64,000 bases of DNA from a bacterium. GTDB taxonomy: Bacteria; Bacteroidota; Ignavibacteria; Kapaibacteriales; UBA7675. Under the pieces are notes generated by a model, which saw only the letters and a list, made by a program, of their open reading frames with translations, searched no databases and was not told the origin of the DNA. This document shows, piece after piece, positions 16,065-25,219 of this stretch (the stretch's first letter is position 1; each line of letters begins with the position of its first letter). The stretch covers positions 1 to 64,000 of the forward strand of contig JAUIKM010000011.1 in assembly GCA_030430495.1 (NCBI GenBank). The letters run 5' to 3'. Both the position numbers and the translations under genes were made by a program.

Positions 16065-18935
16065 TTACTCCGCCGCAAATCGATTGATTACCACTTCGCG
16101 GAACGCCGCCGCCGCCGGCGACATCGGATTGACGTCCTGTTCCGCAAGAATCAGGTCAACACGATTAAGGGCCGCTTTCCAGTGTTTTTCGCCCGCCAAC
16201 GTCGCCAGAGCCTGATCCAACGCATCTTCGCTCCCGCCGAACACTTTGCGAATAATTTTTGTGCGCAGACTGCCGTCAATCGCAAACTCAATTGTGGTCT
16301 GTTCGGAGGCCGCTACGTTTTCAGTCGCACTTTCAGCGTCTTCCACCGCGCTCTCTCCAATGCGATCCGCGGCAATTTCCTCGGCAGCTTCAGGTGCAAT
16401 TCCGGGCTGCTCCACCTGGGTGTCAATTTCAACCGGGTCGATTTCGGCGTCCAGGGTTTCTCCGTCGGTCTCCCCCTCAATCGCTGCCGGTGTCGCGGCT
16501 TCCGTCGCAGTCGTGGGCGCTTCGATTGTTTCCGGCTCGACGTCCGCGTTCAAGTCCGAATCGACGGCCGCGTTTAAATCCGAATCGACGGCCGTGTTTA
16601 AATCCGAATCGACGGCCGTGTTTAAGTCCGGCTCTACGTCCGCGTTTAAGTCCGAATCGACGGCCGTGTTTAAATCCGAATCGACGGCCGTGTTTAAGTC
16701 CGTTCCTGTTTCCGACTCTTCCGCGTGCTCCGGAATAAAATCGACACTTGTCGATGCATACCGTTCCTGTTCCTGAGACGCTCCCGGCCGGGATTGCGCC
16801 TGACCCCGATCCTCGTCGCCGGGCTCTGCAGAACCGACTGTTTCATTGTGCGGTTCATTGACCTGCGGCGGACTCTCCGGCTCGGGTGATTCTGTCTCGG
16901 TGCTTAACAAAATTGGCTTTGCAGAAAAAGTATCGCCGGGGTCGCTGTCCTGAAACGAGTGCTGGTAGTTCTCGCGTGCACCAGGCTGCCAACCGATGTT
17001 CTGTTTAACATGCACTTCGGCGTTAAAATCAATGATTTCGCGGTCATCGCTGTAAAGCGGCTGCAAACTCGCGCGGTTTTCCCGATCGTCCGACCCGCTG
17101 TAGACCGGCTCGGTTGAATCCGGTTCCGGCTTGTTTAAGTGTTCTTCCGTTTCAACGTCGCCATCTTCCGACGGCTCCTCTTCCATGACATTTTTGTTAA
17201 TCTCCGAGTCGGAAGTCTCAGAGTCATCGGTCGTCGAGTATTCTTCGTCGCCGAGCCACACGTCGTCGGTCTGTACGTCCACAGCCGCGTCTTCATCCGC
17301 GGTATCCACAGCTTCATTTTCAGACGCCGACGTCGCTTCGTCCGTCACGGATTCAGGATTCTGCGTGGTCTCCGGCTGTTCCTCTGTCGCAGTTTCGAGC
17401 GAGGTGTGCAAATCCTCAAGTGTCGTGCTCACCCGCCGCGGCGCATCAAAAGCCGGATCGTGCAGCGGAAAGTCCTCGTCGTTCTGTTGCGCTGCAAGCG
17501 GCGCTGAATCCGCGGGATCGGAATCGCTGTCAGTGTTTAAGTTAAACTCAGCATCGTCCGCCTGTTTAAGCTCGTTTTCTGCGTCATCGTAAGCGCCGTA
17601 TTCAGCTTGATCCGCGGACTCCTGATTAATACTCTCTTCGGTATTTTTAGGTGTATCCACTTGCCTGTCAAAACCGGCATCCGCGTCCGCCTGCAGCACC
17701 GCCGCGGCTTCTTCCGGCGAAACCTCGACGACGGGCGTCAGATCCTCTTGCGCGTCCGCCTCGTTTTCACCTTGCGGCGTCGCGGTCTGGTCCGGACTCG
17801 TTTCGGTCTCGTTCCGGGGCGAAACCAATTCAATTTTATAGATGGCGCTCTGCTTCGCTTCCGGATCTGCTTCGGACGCCCGCTCGTCCCCCGGCGCCGC
17901 GTGCCCGTCCGGCGTCGTATCGGATTCCGCCGCGGCCGAGGTTTCCCGCAGCGCGTCGCTCCGCTTCCCTTCATCGCCCGTAAAAGAGGCGCTGATGACG
18001 TATTTGTCGATGTCGTCATCGTCGACCGCAATTTCGTCCACTGTGGCGGCGTGCCCGGAAAAATCACCAGTCCCAAGCGCCGACTCCACGTCAAAGCTGC
18101 GGCTAAGATCGGTCTCGCCGCCGGGCCGTTCGAGCTCGGGATCTTCTTCCATTTCGTGCAGGACGTCTTCAATCACTCGCAGGAAGTCAGCCTTGCGGAT
18201 ATGCCCGAGATGTTCGGTGCGAATGCGCTTTTCCAGCTCCTGGGAGATGCGGAAAACACCCTTGTCGTCCAGAAACACAATCAGTGCCGGCGTTGGAATG
18301 CCCTTGTCGACCGTGTCCTCATCGACTTCCGCAAAAAATTCAAAGATGGGGTCGAGCAGGTCGGCGAATTCCGTGGTGGAATAATCGAGAATTTCGTCGT
18401 TGTCGATTGTCTCAAGCGCGCGCTCAAATTCCACAACCGAAAGCAGGTCGGAACCGACCTTGTCGGCGCTGCGCGCCTCGGCCCACTGCCTGAATCCCTC
18501 AATCAGATATGAATAGGCGTTGAAGTAGTTGAGGCGCAGCAGAACTTCGTGCAGCGGTTTGGTGGGCTCGCCGCGGAAAACAAACCATTTGAGTGTGGTG
18601 CGCGGCCGCAGCAGGTAGTTGATGCGCGTTTTTACCGCCAGGTCGAGAATGCTCTTGAGGTCGTGCGCGTCAAAACGCGCCTCGCGCCGGCTGAGCTCGT
18701 CCATGGCGTCAAAGAGCTCGCTGAAATCGGGATTCTCGTAGTTGAAACGCGGGTTGGCCAGGTGCAGCATGCGCCGTTCGAGCAGCCACCACTCCACTTC
18801 GGCCGTAAAAAAACCGGCGTAGAACGGATGCACGTTTTCGTCGGCGCACAGGTCCCGCAAATACTCGTACTGGCGACCGGTATGGACGTGTTCCAGAAGC
18901 TCTGTTTTGGCGGCCTTGATCTGATTTTCGAACAT
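16065..18935 (-). CDS. Large acidic repeat protein upstream of obg
   Basis: A 956-residue protein of no recognised family. Residues about 1-270 form a conserved-looking helical domain (EHVHTGRQYEYLRDLC..., WWLLERRMLHLANPRF). About 280-880 is highly acidic, Ser/Thr/Glu-rich and probably disordered. At about 745-801 it contains 8-residue repeats of the SDLNTAVD / SDLNADVE type, encoded by 24-bp repeats. The last about 75 residues form a second folded segment (SLRTKIIRKVFGGSEDALDQALATL). There is no signal peptide. It is directly upstream of obg with a 5-base gap, so a role near ribosome assembly or an unrelated scaffold role are both possible. Confidence 0.75.
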   Translation of the reverse strand: MFENQIKAAKTELLEHVHTGRQYEYLRDLCADENVHPFYAGFFTAEVEWWLLERRMLHLANPRFNYENPDFSELFDAMDELSRREARFDAHDLKSILDLAVKTRINYLLRPRTTLKWFVFRGEPTKPLHEVLLRLNYFNAYSYLIEGFRQWAEARSADKVGSDLLSVVEFERALETIDNDEILDYSTTEFADLLDPIFEFFAEVDEDTVDKGIPTPALIVFLDDKGVFRISQELEKRIRTEHLGHIRKADFLRVIEDVLHEMEEDPELERPGGETDLSRSFDVESALGTGDFSGHAATVDEIAVDDDDIDKYVISASFTGDEGKRSDALRETSAAAESDTTPDGHAAPGDERASEADPEAKQSAIYKIELVSPRNETETSPDQTATPQGENEADAQEDLTPVVEVSPEEAAAVLQADADAGFDRQVDTPKNTEESINQESADQAEYGAYDDAENELKQADDAEFNLNTDSDSDPADSAPLAAQQNDEDFPLHDPAFDAPRRVSTTLEDLHTSLETATEEQPETTQNPESVTDEATSASENEAVDTADEDAAVDVQTDDVWLGDEEYSTTDDSETSDSEINKNVMEEEPSEDGDVETEEHLNKPEPDSTEPVYSGSDDRENRASLQPLYSDDREIIDFNAEVHVKQNIGWQPGARENYQHSFQDSDPGDTFSAKPILLSTETESPEPESPPQVNEPHNETVGSAEPGDEDRGQAQSRPGASQEQERYASTSVDFIPEHAEESETGTDLNTAVDSDLNTAVDSDLNADVEPDLNTAVDSDLNTAVDSDLNAAVDSDLNADVEPETIEAPTTATEAATPAAIEGETDGETLDAEIDPVEIDTQVEQPGIAPEAAEEIAADRIGESAVEDAESATENVAASEQTTIEFAIDGSLRTKIIRKVFGGSEDALDQALATLAGEKHWKAALNRVDLILAEQDVNPMSPAAAAFREVVINRFAAE
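16529..16701 (-). repeat. Tandem 24-bp coding repeats
   Basis: About seven tandem 24-bp units inside the large acidic protein gene, each coding for eight residues of the type SDLNTAVD. Units differ at a few bases, for example GTTTAAATCC versus GTTTAAGTCC and GGCCGTG versus GTCCGCG. Such arrays commonly vary in copy number by slippage. Confidence 0.85.
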
Positions 18936-19040
18936 ACGAACCGGATGTGTCGTGAGGCATGCGACTGAAAAAACGGAGTTCCTGCAGGGCCTGAAGATAG
19001 CAATTTTTTGCGAGGCGATCGATTCCGCCCGATCCGAGAA

Positions 19041-20414
19041 TCAGGCTTTTCCCCCGCCGAAAAGTTCGGTCAGCGCCATGACGACGCGATCGATACCGCG
19101 GACCTGAATTCCCTCCGGCGCCTGCAGTCGTTTGGCGCCGCTGCGCGGCACAACGGCCTGCGAAAAGCCCAGCTTGGCGGCTTCGCGGATGCGCGTTTCC
19201 AGATGCGTCACCGTCCGCACCTCGCCCGTCAGTCCCAGCTCGCCCACCAACACGCTGCCGGCGCGCAGCGGCACATCGCGGTAGGACGAGACGATCGCCG
19301 CGGCAATTCCGAGGTCGACGGCCGGATCGTCCAGACGCAGGCCGCCGGCCACATTCACAAAAACGTCGCGTTCGGCCAGGTTGAGGCCCATGCGCTTTTC
19401 CAGCACCGCCAGGATCATTTGCAGGCGCTTGGCGTCGTAGCCCGTCGTGCCGCGCTGCGGAGTACCGTAGCCGCTGCGCGCCACCAGCGCCTGCACCTCG
19501 ATCAGCAGCGGGCGCGCGCCCTCCATGGCCGCCACAACGGCCGTTCCCGACTCCGGTTCGTCGCGGTCGCCCAGAAAAAGCAGCGAGGGATTTTTCACTT
19601 CGGTCATGCCGTCGGACGACATTTCAAACACGCCGATCTCATTGGTGGAGCCGAAGCGGTTTTTGGCGGCGCGCACGATGCGGTGTGCGTACACCTGTTC
19701 GCCTTCAAACTGCAGCACCGTGTCGACCATGTGTTCCAGCACTTTCGGGCCGGCGATCATGCCGTCCTTGGTCACATGCCCGACGAGAAAAATGCTGATG
19801 CCGCGATCCTTGGCTGCACGCATAAGCAGCGCCGCACACTCGCGCACCTGGGCTACGCTGCCCGGCGCCGAGTCCAGATCGTCGCGGTACATCGTCTGTA
19901 TCGAGTCGATAACGAGGACGCCGGCGCCGGTCTGGTCGGCGGCGTCGAGAATCTGCTCGACGTTTGTCGCCGCCAGCAGCTTGAGGTCCAGCGGCGGTTT
20001 GGGCAGCCGCGCGGCGCGGTGCCGGATCTGCACCAGCGATTCTTCACCGCTGACGTAGAGCGCATCCTGCAGGCGGGCGCACATTTGCAGCATCAAGGTC
20101 GATTTGCCGATACCCGGATCGCCGCCGATGAGCACCAGCGAGCCCGGCACGATGCCGCCGCCGAGTACGCGGTCCAGCTCGCCGATTCCCGTCTTGCGGC
20201 GGTCTGCGTCCGTCCACTCCACGTCGCCCAGGCGCACGACTTCGGGTTTGCCGCCGGAGGGCAGTGTCGCCCGACGTTTTTCCTTGCTGTCGAGGCCGCG
20301 CATCTCCACGAGGGTATTCCACGCGCCGCAGGCCGAGCACTGCCCGGCCCAGCGCGGGCTGCTCGCGCCGCAGGAATTGCAGACATAGACTGAGCGTTTT
20401 TTGTTCGCCGCCAT
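19041..20414 (-). CDS. radA: DNA repair protein RadA
   Basis: A 457-residue RadA/Sms recombination protein. An N-terminal zinc finger (CNSCGASSPRWAGQCSAC) leads into a RecA-like ATPase with Walker A GGDPGIGKST and the RadA-specific KNRFG motif, then a Lon-protease-like C-terminal domain. RadA is a DnaB-like helicase that promotes branch migration of recombination intermediates. Start ATG 20414 gives the canonical short leader before the zinc finger. The stop lies about 105 bases from the start of the large acidic protein gene on the same strand. Confidence 0.96.
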   Translation of the reverse strand: MAANKKRSVYVCNSCGASSPRWAGQCSACGAWNTLVEMRGLDSKEKRRATLPSGGKPEVVRLGDVEWTDADRRKTGIGELDRVLGGGIVPGSLVLIGGDPGIGKSTLMLQMCARLQDALYVSGEESLVQIRHRAARLPKPPLDLKLLAATNVEQILDAADQTGAGVLVIDSIQTMYRDDLDSAPGSVAQVRECAALLMRAAKDRGISIFLVGHVTKDGMIAGPKVLEHMVDTVLQFEGEQVYAHRIVRAAKNRFGSTNEIGVFEMSSDGMTEVKNPSLLFLGDRDEPESGTAVVAAMEGARPLLIEVQALVARSGYGTPQRGTTGYDAKRLQMILAVLEKRMGLNLAERDVFVNVAGGLRLDDPAVDLGIAAAIVSSYRDVPLRAGSVLVGELGLTGEVRTVTHLETRIREAAKLGFSQAVVPRSGAKRLQAPEGIQVRGIDRVVMALTELFGGGKA

Positions 20415-20580
20415 CGTTCTTCCCGGTTTGTTCTGCTGTGTTTGCCGCCGTCCGTAGCAACGGAGAAGTCGTCCGCCCGCCGCTTATCCGCGATTGCACG
20501 GAATTTGCGTATTTTAGCGGCCTCGGACCAGTGCTTCGCGGCCGCCCGGCCGCGCAAAAACGTAGGATGACGGAACGGAT

Positions 20581-21066
20581 ATGCAGGTGGTAAATTACGA
20601 AGAGCTCGTCAAAGAATGTCGCGGTCTGCTCACGGGCGAACGCGATATGTTGGTCAATGCAGCCAATTTTGCCGCTTTTGTCTACCAGAATCTACCCGCA
20701 ATCAACTGGGCCGGATTTTATCTGCGCGACGGCGTGGAGCTGGCGCTCGGTCCGTTCCAGGGCAAACCCGCCTGCACGCGTATCGAAAGCGGCAAAGGCG
20801 TCTGCGGCACGGCCTACGCGCAGGCGCAATCGATTGTGGTGGCCGACGTGCACAGCTTTGAAGGGCACATAGCTTGTGACCCCGCGTCGCGGTCCGAGGT
20901 CGTCGTGCCCCTGCGCAACGGCGATCAGGTCTACGGCGTTTTTGACGTCGACTCTCCGCTGCCGGCGCGTTTTTCCGAGGCCGACCGCGCCGGATTGGAG
21001 AAATTGGTCGCCGTATTTGAATCATCCACGCAGTTCAGGTCTCTCTTCAGTCGAGACACTGTTTGA
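20581..21066 (+). CDS. Free methionine-(R)-sulfoxide reductase (GAF)
   Basis: A 161-residue GAF-domain enzyme of the fRMsr/YebR family, which reduces free methionine-R-sulfoxide in the cytoplasm. The three family cysteines are visible in PACTRIESG, GVCGTAYAQ and HIACDPASR. The FYLRDGVELALGPFQG strand also matches the family, and the length is complete. A weak ACGGA sequence precedes ATG 20581. The T9SS cargo gene starts 25 bases after its stop. Confidence 0.92.
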   Translation: MQVVNYEELVKECRGLLTGERDMLVNAANFAAFVYQNLPAINWAGFYLRDGVELALGPFQGKPACTRIESGKGVCGTAYAQAQSIVVADVHSFEGHIACDPASRSEVVVPLRNGDQVYGVFDVDSPLPARFSEADRAGLEKLVAVFESSTQFRSLFSRDTV

Positions 21067-21091
21067 TTCAACAACCAGTCAAGGTATCAAG

Positions 21092-22030
21092 ATGAAACGA
21101 TTTCTACTGATAGCTGCCATTTGCTGTTTTACTCTGGCCGCGCCGTACGCGCAGGCTCAGCTGTTTACGCCTTTCAAGGCGCGCGGCCCGATTGCTCAGG
21201 TCATGGAACGCGCGGGCCAGTCGATGAGCTCGCCGCAGCTTATTGCCGTGGCGACGGCCGACTTCTCGTTTGACGCCGGCGGCATTCCCGTCAGCTCCGA
21301 GTTTGATTTTGAATCCGGCACGGCCGTCGGCTGGATGTACGTGATCCAGGAAGAAAACAACACCGATTTCCGCATTCAACTGCTGGCCGCAAAACTGGCC
21401 ATCGGCGGTGTGTGGCAGATCATCGACGCGGCGGACGTCGACGCCGGCATTCCCGACGACTTCTTTGATCACGTCATGGCCCCGATGACGCCCGACTGGA
21501 TCGACAGCGACGTTCTGGCGGCCAACCTGCGCGCGCACATGGACGTGCAGCAATTCATCTCCGCCCATCCCGGCCTCAAACCGACGGTGCTCGGCTGCTG
21601 GTCGGAACCCGAGCGTTTTGACCTGACCATCTGGACCTCGTACATCGGCGAGTTTACCGGCAGCTTCGAAATTCCCGAAGACCAACCAGGCCTCGTCTGC
21701 GAAACCTCGGCCGTCAACGGCGAAACAAGCTGCCAGGAAATCAGCGTGCCGACCGACGTCAACGACGAAATCGACGACGCGGTTGTTCAAATCGGACCAA
21801 ACCCCGCCCGGGACTTTGTTACTGTGTACATCGCTCCCTCCATCTCAACCAAAGCCGAGCGCGTCAACATCATGGACATCAATGGTCGCAGCGTGGCGAC
21901 AACCGGATTGCGTGGCGCACAGGCCTACATCCCGATGCAACTGGCCAACCTGGCGTCCGGCGCTTATACCGTGCAAATCCTGGACGGCGAGGGCCGCGTG
22001 CTGGCGCACTCAATGATGCTGCGCCGCTGA
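21092..22030 (+). CDS. Secreted protein with T9SS sorting domain
   Basis: A 312-residue secreted protein. Start ATG 21092 begins a signal peptide (MKRFLLIAAICCFTLAAPYAQA|QL). The last about 80 residues form a Por-secretion-type C-terminal domain: IGPNPARDFVTVYI, VNIMDINGRSV and LASGAYTVQILDGEGRVLAHSMMLRR. This domain targets proteins through the type IX secretion system to the cell surface. The central region has no recognised catalytic domain. It is the strongest single indicator in the window that the organism belongs to the Bacteroidota/FCB group. The gene follows fRMsr after 25 bases, with weak coupling signals. Confidence 0.82.
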   Translation: MKRFLLIAAICCFTLAAPYAQAQLFTPFKARGPIAQVMERAGQSMSSPQLIAVATADFSFDAGGIPVSSEFDFESGTAVGWMYVIQEENNTDFRIQLLAAKLAIGGVWQIIDAADVDAGIPDDFFDHVMAPMTPDWIDSDVLAANLRAHMDVQQFISAHPGLKPTVLGCWSEPERFDLTIWTSYIGEFTGSFEIPEDQPGLVCETSAVNGETSCQEISVPTDVNDEIDDAVVQIGPNPARDFVTVYIAPSISTKAERVNIMDINGRSVATTGLRGAQAYIPMQLANLASGAYTVQILDGEGRVLAHSMMLRR

Positions 22031-22440
22031 TTTTCTGTTTGGAAATTGCACGCCGGAACGCAAACTCCGACTGCTTTTTCAAGCATGATTTTTTTGTTAG
22101 TCTCCGCGGGAGAAACTGAAGGCAAACGTTCCGGAAGTTTTTTTGTCGACAGCCGGAAGTCTCTGATTTCGGCGTCTGATCGCTTTCCGGCAAGGCGCTT
22201 GAAACCGACAGGTTTTAAGAACGCCGGAGGGCATTGACTGCGATTTCGCAGCAAAGAAGCACTTTGAAGGACAGTTCTCCGTTGTGGCATTCGCACCGGA
22301 CGTCCGGAGCTCTCAAACGCTCGCAGACCGCGTGTCGATTTGGTCGCCAAAGTCGGCCCGTTTGATAATGTTGCGTCGCTGACGAGCACAGCGTGCAAGG
22401 TAAACACGTTTTGTTCATTTTAGGTGGATTGATCAGGCCA
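22031..22440. other. Intergenic region upstream of glyA
   Basis: 410 bases between the T9SS cargo stop and the chosen glyA start. No open frame with coding character was seen. No riboswitch, strong hairpin or well-spaced -33/-7 promoter was recognised, although the glyA promoter must lie here or upstream. Confidence 0.5.
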
Positions 22441-23769
22441 ATGTATCCAACCGTTCAACAACAGGATCCGGAGCTCTATGCAGCGCTGGAAAACGAAGGA
22501 ATGCGCCAGCGCAACAAGCTGGAATTGATCGCCAGTGAAAACTATGTTTCGCGGGCCGTCCTTGAAGCTCAGGGTTCGCTCCTGACCAATAAGTACGCCG
22601 AGGGCTACCCCGGCAAGCGCTATTACGGCGGTTGTGAATACGTGGACGTTGCCGAAGAACTCGCACGCGATCGAATCAAACAACTGTTCGGCGCCGAGTA
22701 CGCCAACGTGCAGCCGCACAGCGGCTCCGGCGCCAACATGGCGGTCTACTACACCTACCTGAAAAACGGCGCGACCGTCCTTGGCATGGACCTTTCGCAG
22801 GGCGGCCACCTCACGCATGGCTCGCCGGTGAACTTCTCCGGCAAGCAGTACAACTTCATTCCCTACGGCATCGACCCCGCCACCGGTCTGATCGACTACA
22901 ACAAGGTTGAAGAACTGGCGATGCAGCATCGCCCGGCCATGATAACCGTGGGAGCCTCGGCATATTCGCGCAATATCGACTACGCCGCCTTCCGCGTGAT
23001 TGCGGACAAATGCGGCGCATTCCTGTTCGCGGACATCGCCCACCCGGCCGGCCTGATAGCCAGGGGACTGCTCAACTCGCCCATCCAGCACTGCGACGTT
23101 GTGGCTTCAACCACGCACAAAACGCTGCGCGGCCCGCGCGGCGGCATCATTCTGCTGGGCAAAGACGTTGAGAATCCCTTCGGTGCCGTTGCGCCCAAAT
23201 CGGGACGCACCAAAATGATGAGCGAGCTGATCGACTCCATGGTGATGCCGGGTATCCAGGGCGGCCCCCTGATGCACGTCATCGCCGCCAAAGCCGCCGC
23301 TTTCCGCGAGGCGCTCAGCGAAGAGTTCGGCGTATATGCCCGCAAAGTCATTGAAAACGCCGCAGCCCTGGCGCAGGAACTGATGAACCGCGACTACAAC
23401 ATCATCAGCGGCGGAACCGACAACCACCTGATGCTGATCGACCTGCGCAACAAAGCTTTGAGCGGTAAAAAAGCCGAAGCCGCGCTCGATGCGGCCGGCA
23501 TTACGGTTAACAAAAACTCCGTGCCTTTTGACGACAAATCCCCGTTGGTGACCTCCGGCATTCGCATCGGCGCCGCCGCCGTGACCACGCGCGGTATGCA
23601 GTCCAGCCACATGAAACAGATTGCCGCCTTCATCGACCGCGTTCTGAGCGCGCCGGATGATGAGAGCGTGCTCGCAGGCGTCAAGTCGGAAGTAGCCGAA
23701 CTCTGTAGCCCGCTTCCAATCCATGCAGAAATCAGTCACTCGGCTGTTTCGGCGGCATCTGCCGACTAA
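22441..23769 (+). CDS. glyA: Serine hydroxymethyltransferase
   Basis: A 442-residue PLP enzyme interconverting serine and glycine with tetrahydrofolate, the main source of one-carbon units. Visible landmarks are LIASENYVS near the N-terminus, GCEYVD and [15 protein letters not shown], and the PLP lysine in [14 protein letters not shown] chose ATG 22441 ([13 protein letters not shown]) since homologues begin close to this point; a 16-residue longer frame from GTG 22393 is unlikely. It ends in a strong terminator at 23791-23830, so it is probably monocistronic. Confidence 0.96.
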   Translation: MYPTVQQQDPELYAALENEGMRQRNKLELIASENYVSRAVLEAQGSLLTNKYAEGYPGKRYYGGCEYVDVAEELARDRIKQLFGAEYANVQPHSGSGANMAVYYTYLKNGATVLGMDLSQGGHLTHGSPVNFSGKQYNFIPYGIDPATGLIDYNKVEELAMQHRPAMITVGASAYSRNIDYAAFRVIADKCGAFLFADIAHPAGLIARGLLNSPIQHCDVVASTTHKTLRGPRGGIILLGKDVENPFGAVAPKSGRTKMMSELIDSMVMPGIQGGPLMHVIAAKAAAFREALSEEFGVYARKVIENAAALAQELMNRDYNIISGGTDNHLMLIDLRNKALSGKKAEAALDAAGITVNKNSVPFDDKSPLVTSGIRIGAAAVTTRGMQSSHMKQIAAFIDRVLSAPDDESVLAGVKSEVAELCSPLPIHAEISHSAVSAASAD

Positions 23770-23790
23770 ACCGGTCGACCCCGACAACAA

Positions 23791-23830
23791 AACAGCAGCC
23801 TTCATTTGAAGAAAATGAGGGCTGTTTTTG
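23791..23830 (+). terminator. glyA intrinsic terminator
   Basis: The hairpin AGCC-TTCATTT ... AAATGA-GGGCT is followed by GTTTTTG. It begins about 22 bases after the glyA stop and ends in a T-run. Confidence 0.75.
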
Positions 23831-24394
23831 CTCTGTGGGAGTCATTTGGCGGCTTTTGTTTCGAATTCGCTACGTTTTCGTAACAATTGCCTCTACAAAT
23901 GTGGCGATTGGCGAATATTGTTTTTTCACTTGCATGCATTTGCGCATTTTTGTGAAATGCGTAAAGTTCGTGTACGCATGTTGTTCTTCGATAGTGTCTC
24001 CGAATCCGGCGCATTGAACAGCGGAATGTCGAGGCAGCAGATAATGTTTGGGAGCCGAGCGAAGTAAACGTCATTATCGCGTAAACTTTCGTTCGGAATT
24101 GTCTGTCTGATAACACTCAACAAGACCCGGAATCAATCGCCAAATCTGAGAATGCGGTATTGAACTGCCATTCAAACCCAAAACATTAAATGTTTGTGAA
24201 CCGCATCGATTGCAGATGCTCAGCAGCATCCGTGTTCGCTGCGGTTGTAAATTCTGCCAATCTTAAACGCTTACTGAGCTAGGGTATACCGCAGCAACTG
24301 CATCTACTGCTTTTTTTTGCTAATCGTAAACCTTGGATCGAAGAACTTGTATATCCACTATCAATTCTAATTTTTTTTTCTGGAGGACTCCCCC
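23831..24394. other. AT-richer intergenic region
   Basis: About 560 bases that are visibly more AT-rich than the surroundings, with T-runs near 24310 and 24370. No supported gene was found. It separates glyA from a small membrane-anchored protein gene and probably includes that gene's promoter. Confidence 0.5.
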
Positions 24395-24736
24395 ATGACA
24401 TCATTTCGCAAAGCTGGCCGATTTGCCGCCGCAATGTTCCTGATCTTCGCCACGGCCGCAGTGGTTGTTCTTGCTTCCGTGTACGAACTGAAGATCAAAA
24501 ACCGCAGTTCTGAAACGGTTCCCGTCACGCTTCACTGTGAATGTGGATTCCACACGGACATACTCTCTGAACCCTGGACTGTCAACAAGACAGAAGTTCC
24601 CTCCCAGGTTCGCTCGATGGTTATCAACAACGTTGAAGTCTTTGCCGGCGAGTCCAAAATCATCCGATTGGAAACAGGCGCTCTAATCAAAGTTGATTGG
24701 GTCGGCCTTGATGATGCTGAAATCTACGATCAATAG
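24395..24736 (+). CDS. Small membrane-anchored protein, unknown
   Basis: A 113-residue protein with a hydrophobic segment at about residues 11-28 (AAAMFLIFATAAVVVLAS) acting as a signal or anchor, followed by a small mostly beta domain with a CECGFHTD motif. Start ATG 24395 has a strong GGAGG 8 bases upstream. No family is recognised. It lies in an AT-rich stretch between terminators at 23830 and 24905, so it is probably its own transcription unit. It could be an accessory or recently acquired gene. Confidence 0.65.
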   Translation: MTSFRKAGRFAAAMFLIFATAAVVVLASVYELKIKNRSSETVPVTLHCECGFHTDILSEPWTVNKTEVPSQVRSMVINNVEVFAGESKIIRLETGALIKVDWVGLDDAEIYDQ

Positions 24737-25219
24737 TGATAGTGTATGCAAGTGTTTTGCTTTCGACGAAAGTAACACGCCCATGTTTCTTAGCATTCCG
24801 GAAGTGTATTTGATGGATGATATCCTGAAGCTATGATTCATTATTACGTCCTGCAAAATTCGAGCGGTGAGAGATGCAATTTTTCTCACCGCTCTTTCTT
24901 TTTGTCTTTATAGCTGGAGATTGTATTTTCCGGGCACATTCGAGTTGGTAAACCACAGAAATGTAGCCCGAGTCCGTACAAGTGTGTTTCAAGTAATTGC
25001 TTTGCGGGGCAAATGCGTTTCCTGAGCACCATCCGATCGAATCATCGATTTTCCGCCGCACACTGAATCCGATCGGCAGAAAGTAGCCGTGAAAATTGTC
25101 CAGGATGAGTTGTTGTGATTGTATCCATTCTTCACAAATCTTCCGGCAATACTGGTGGAAACGACAATTCAGGCAGGAGTAATGATGCGAGCAGGATCTC
25201 CGGTTGTAACATACAGAAC
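24737..25219. other. Intergenic region with terminator
   Basis: 483 bases between the small membrane protein and the TPR histidine kinase. It contains the terminator at 24862-24905. The remainder is AT-richer and has no supported gene. A GGAGT at 25177-25181 precedes ATGATG at 25182-25187, but that frame does not continue as a gene. Confidence 0.45.
24862..24905 (+). terminator. Intrinsic terminator
   Basis: A perfect 11-bp stem GAGCGGTGAGA / TCTCACCGCTC with an 11-base loop, followed by a TTTCTTTTTG tract. It lies 125 bases after the small membrane protein stop. Confidence 0.85.

Noticed and set aside
16246-16776. Plus-strand Ser/Pro-rich frames over the acidic protein
   Set aside because: They are repetitive because they are antisense to the 24-bp coding repeats; the minus-strand protein with folded ends is the gene.
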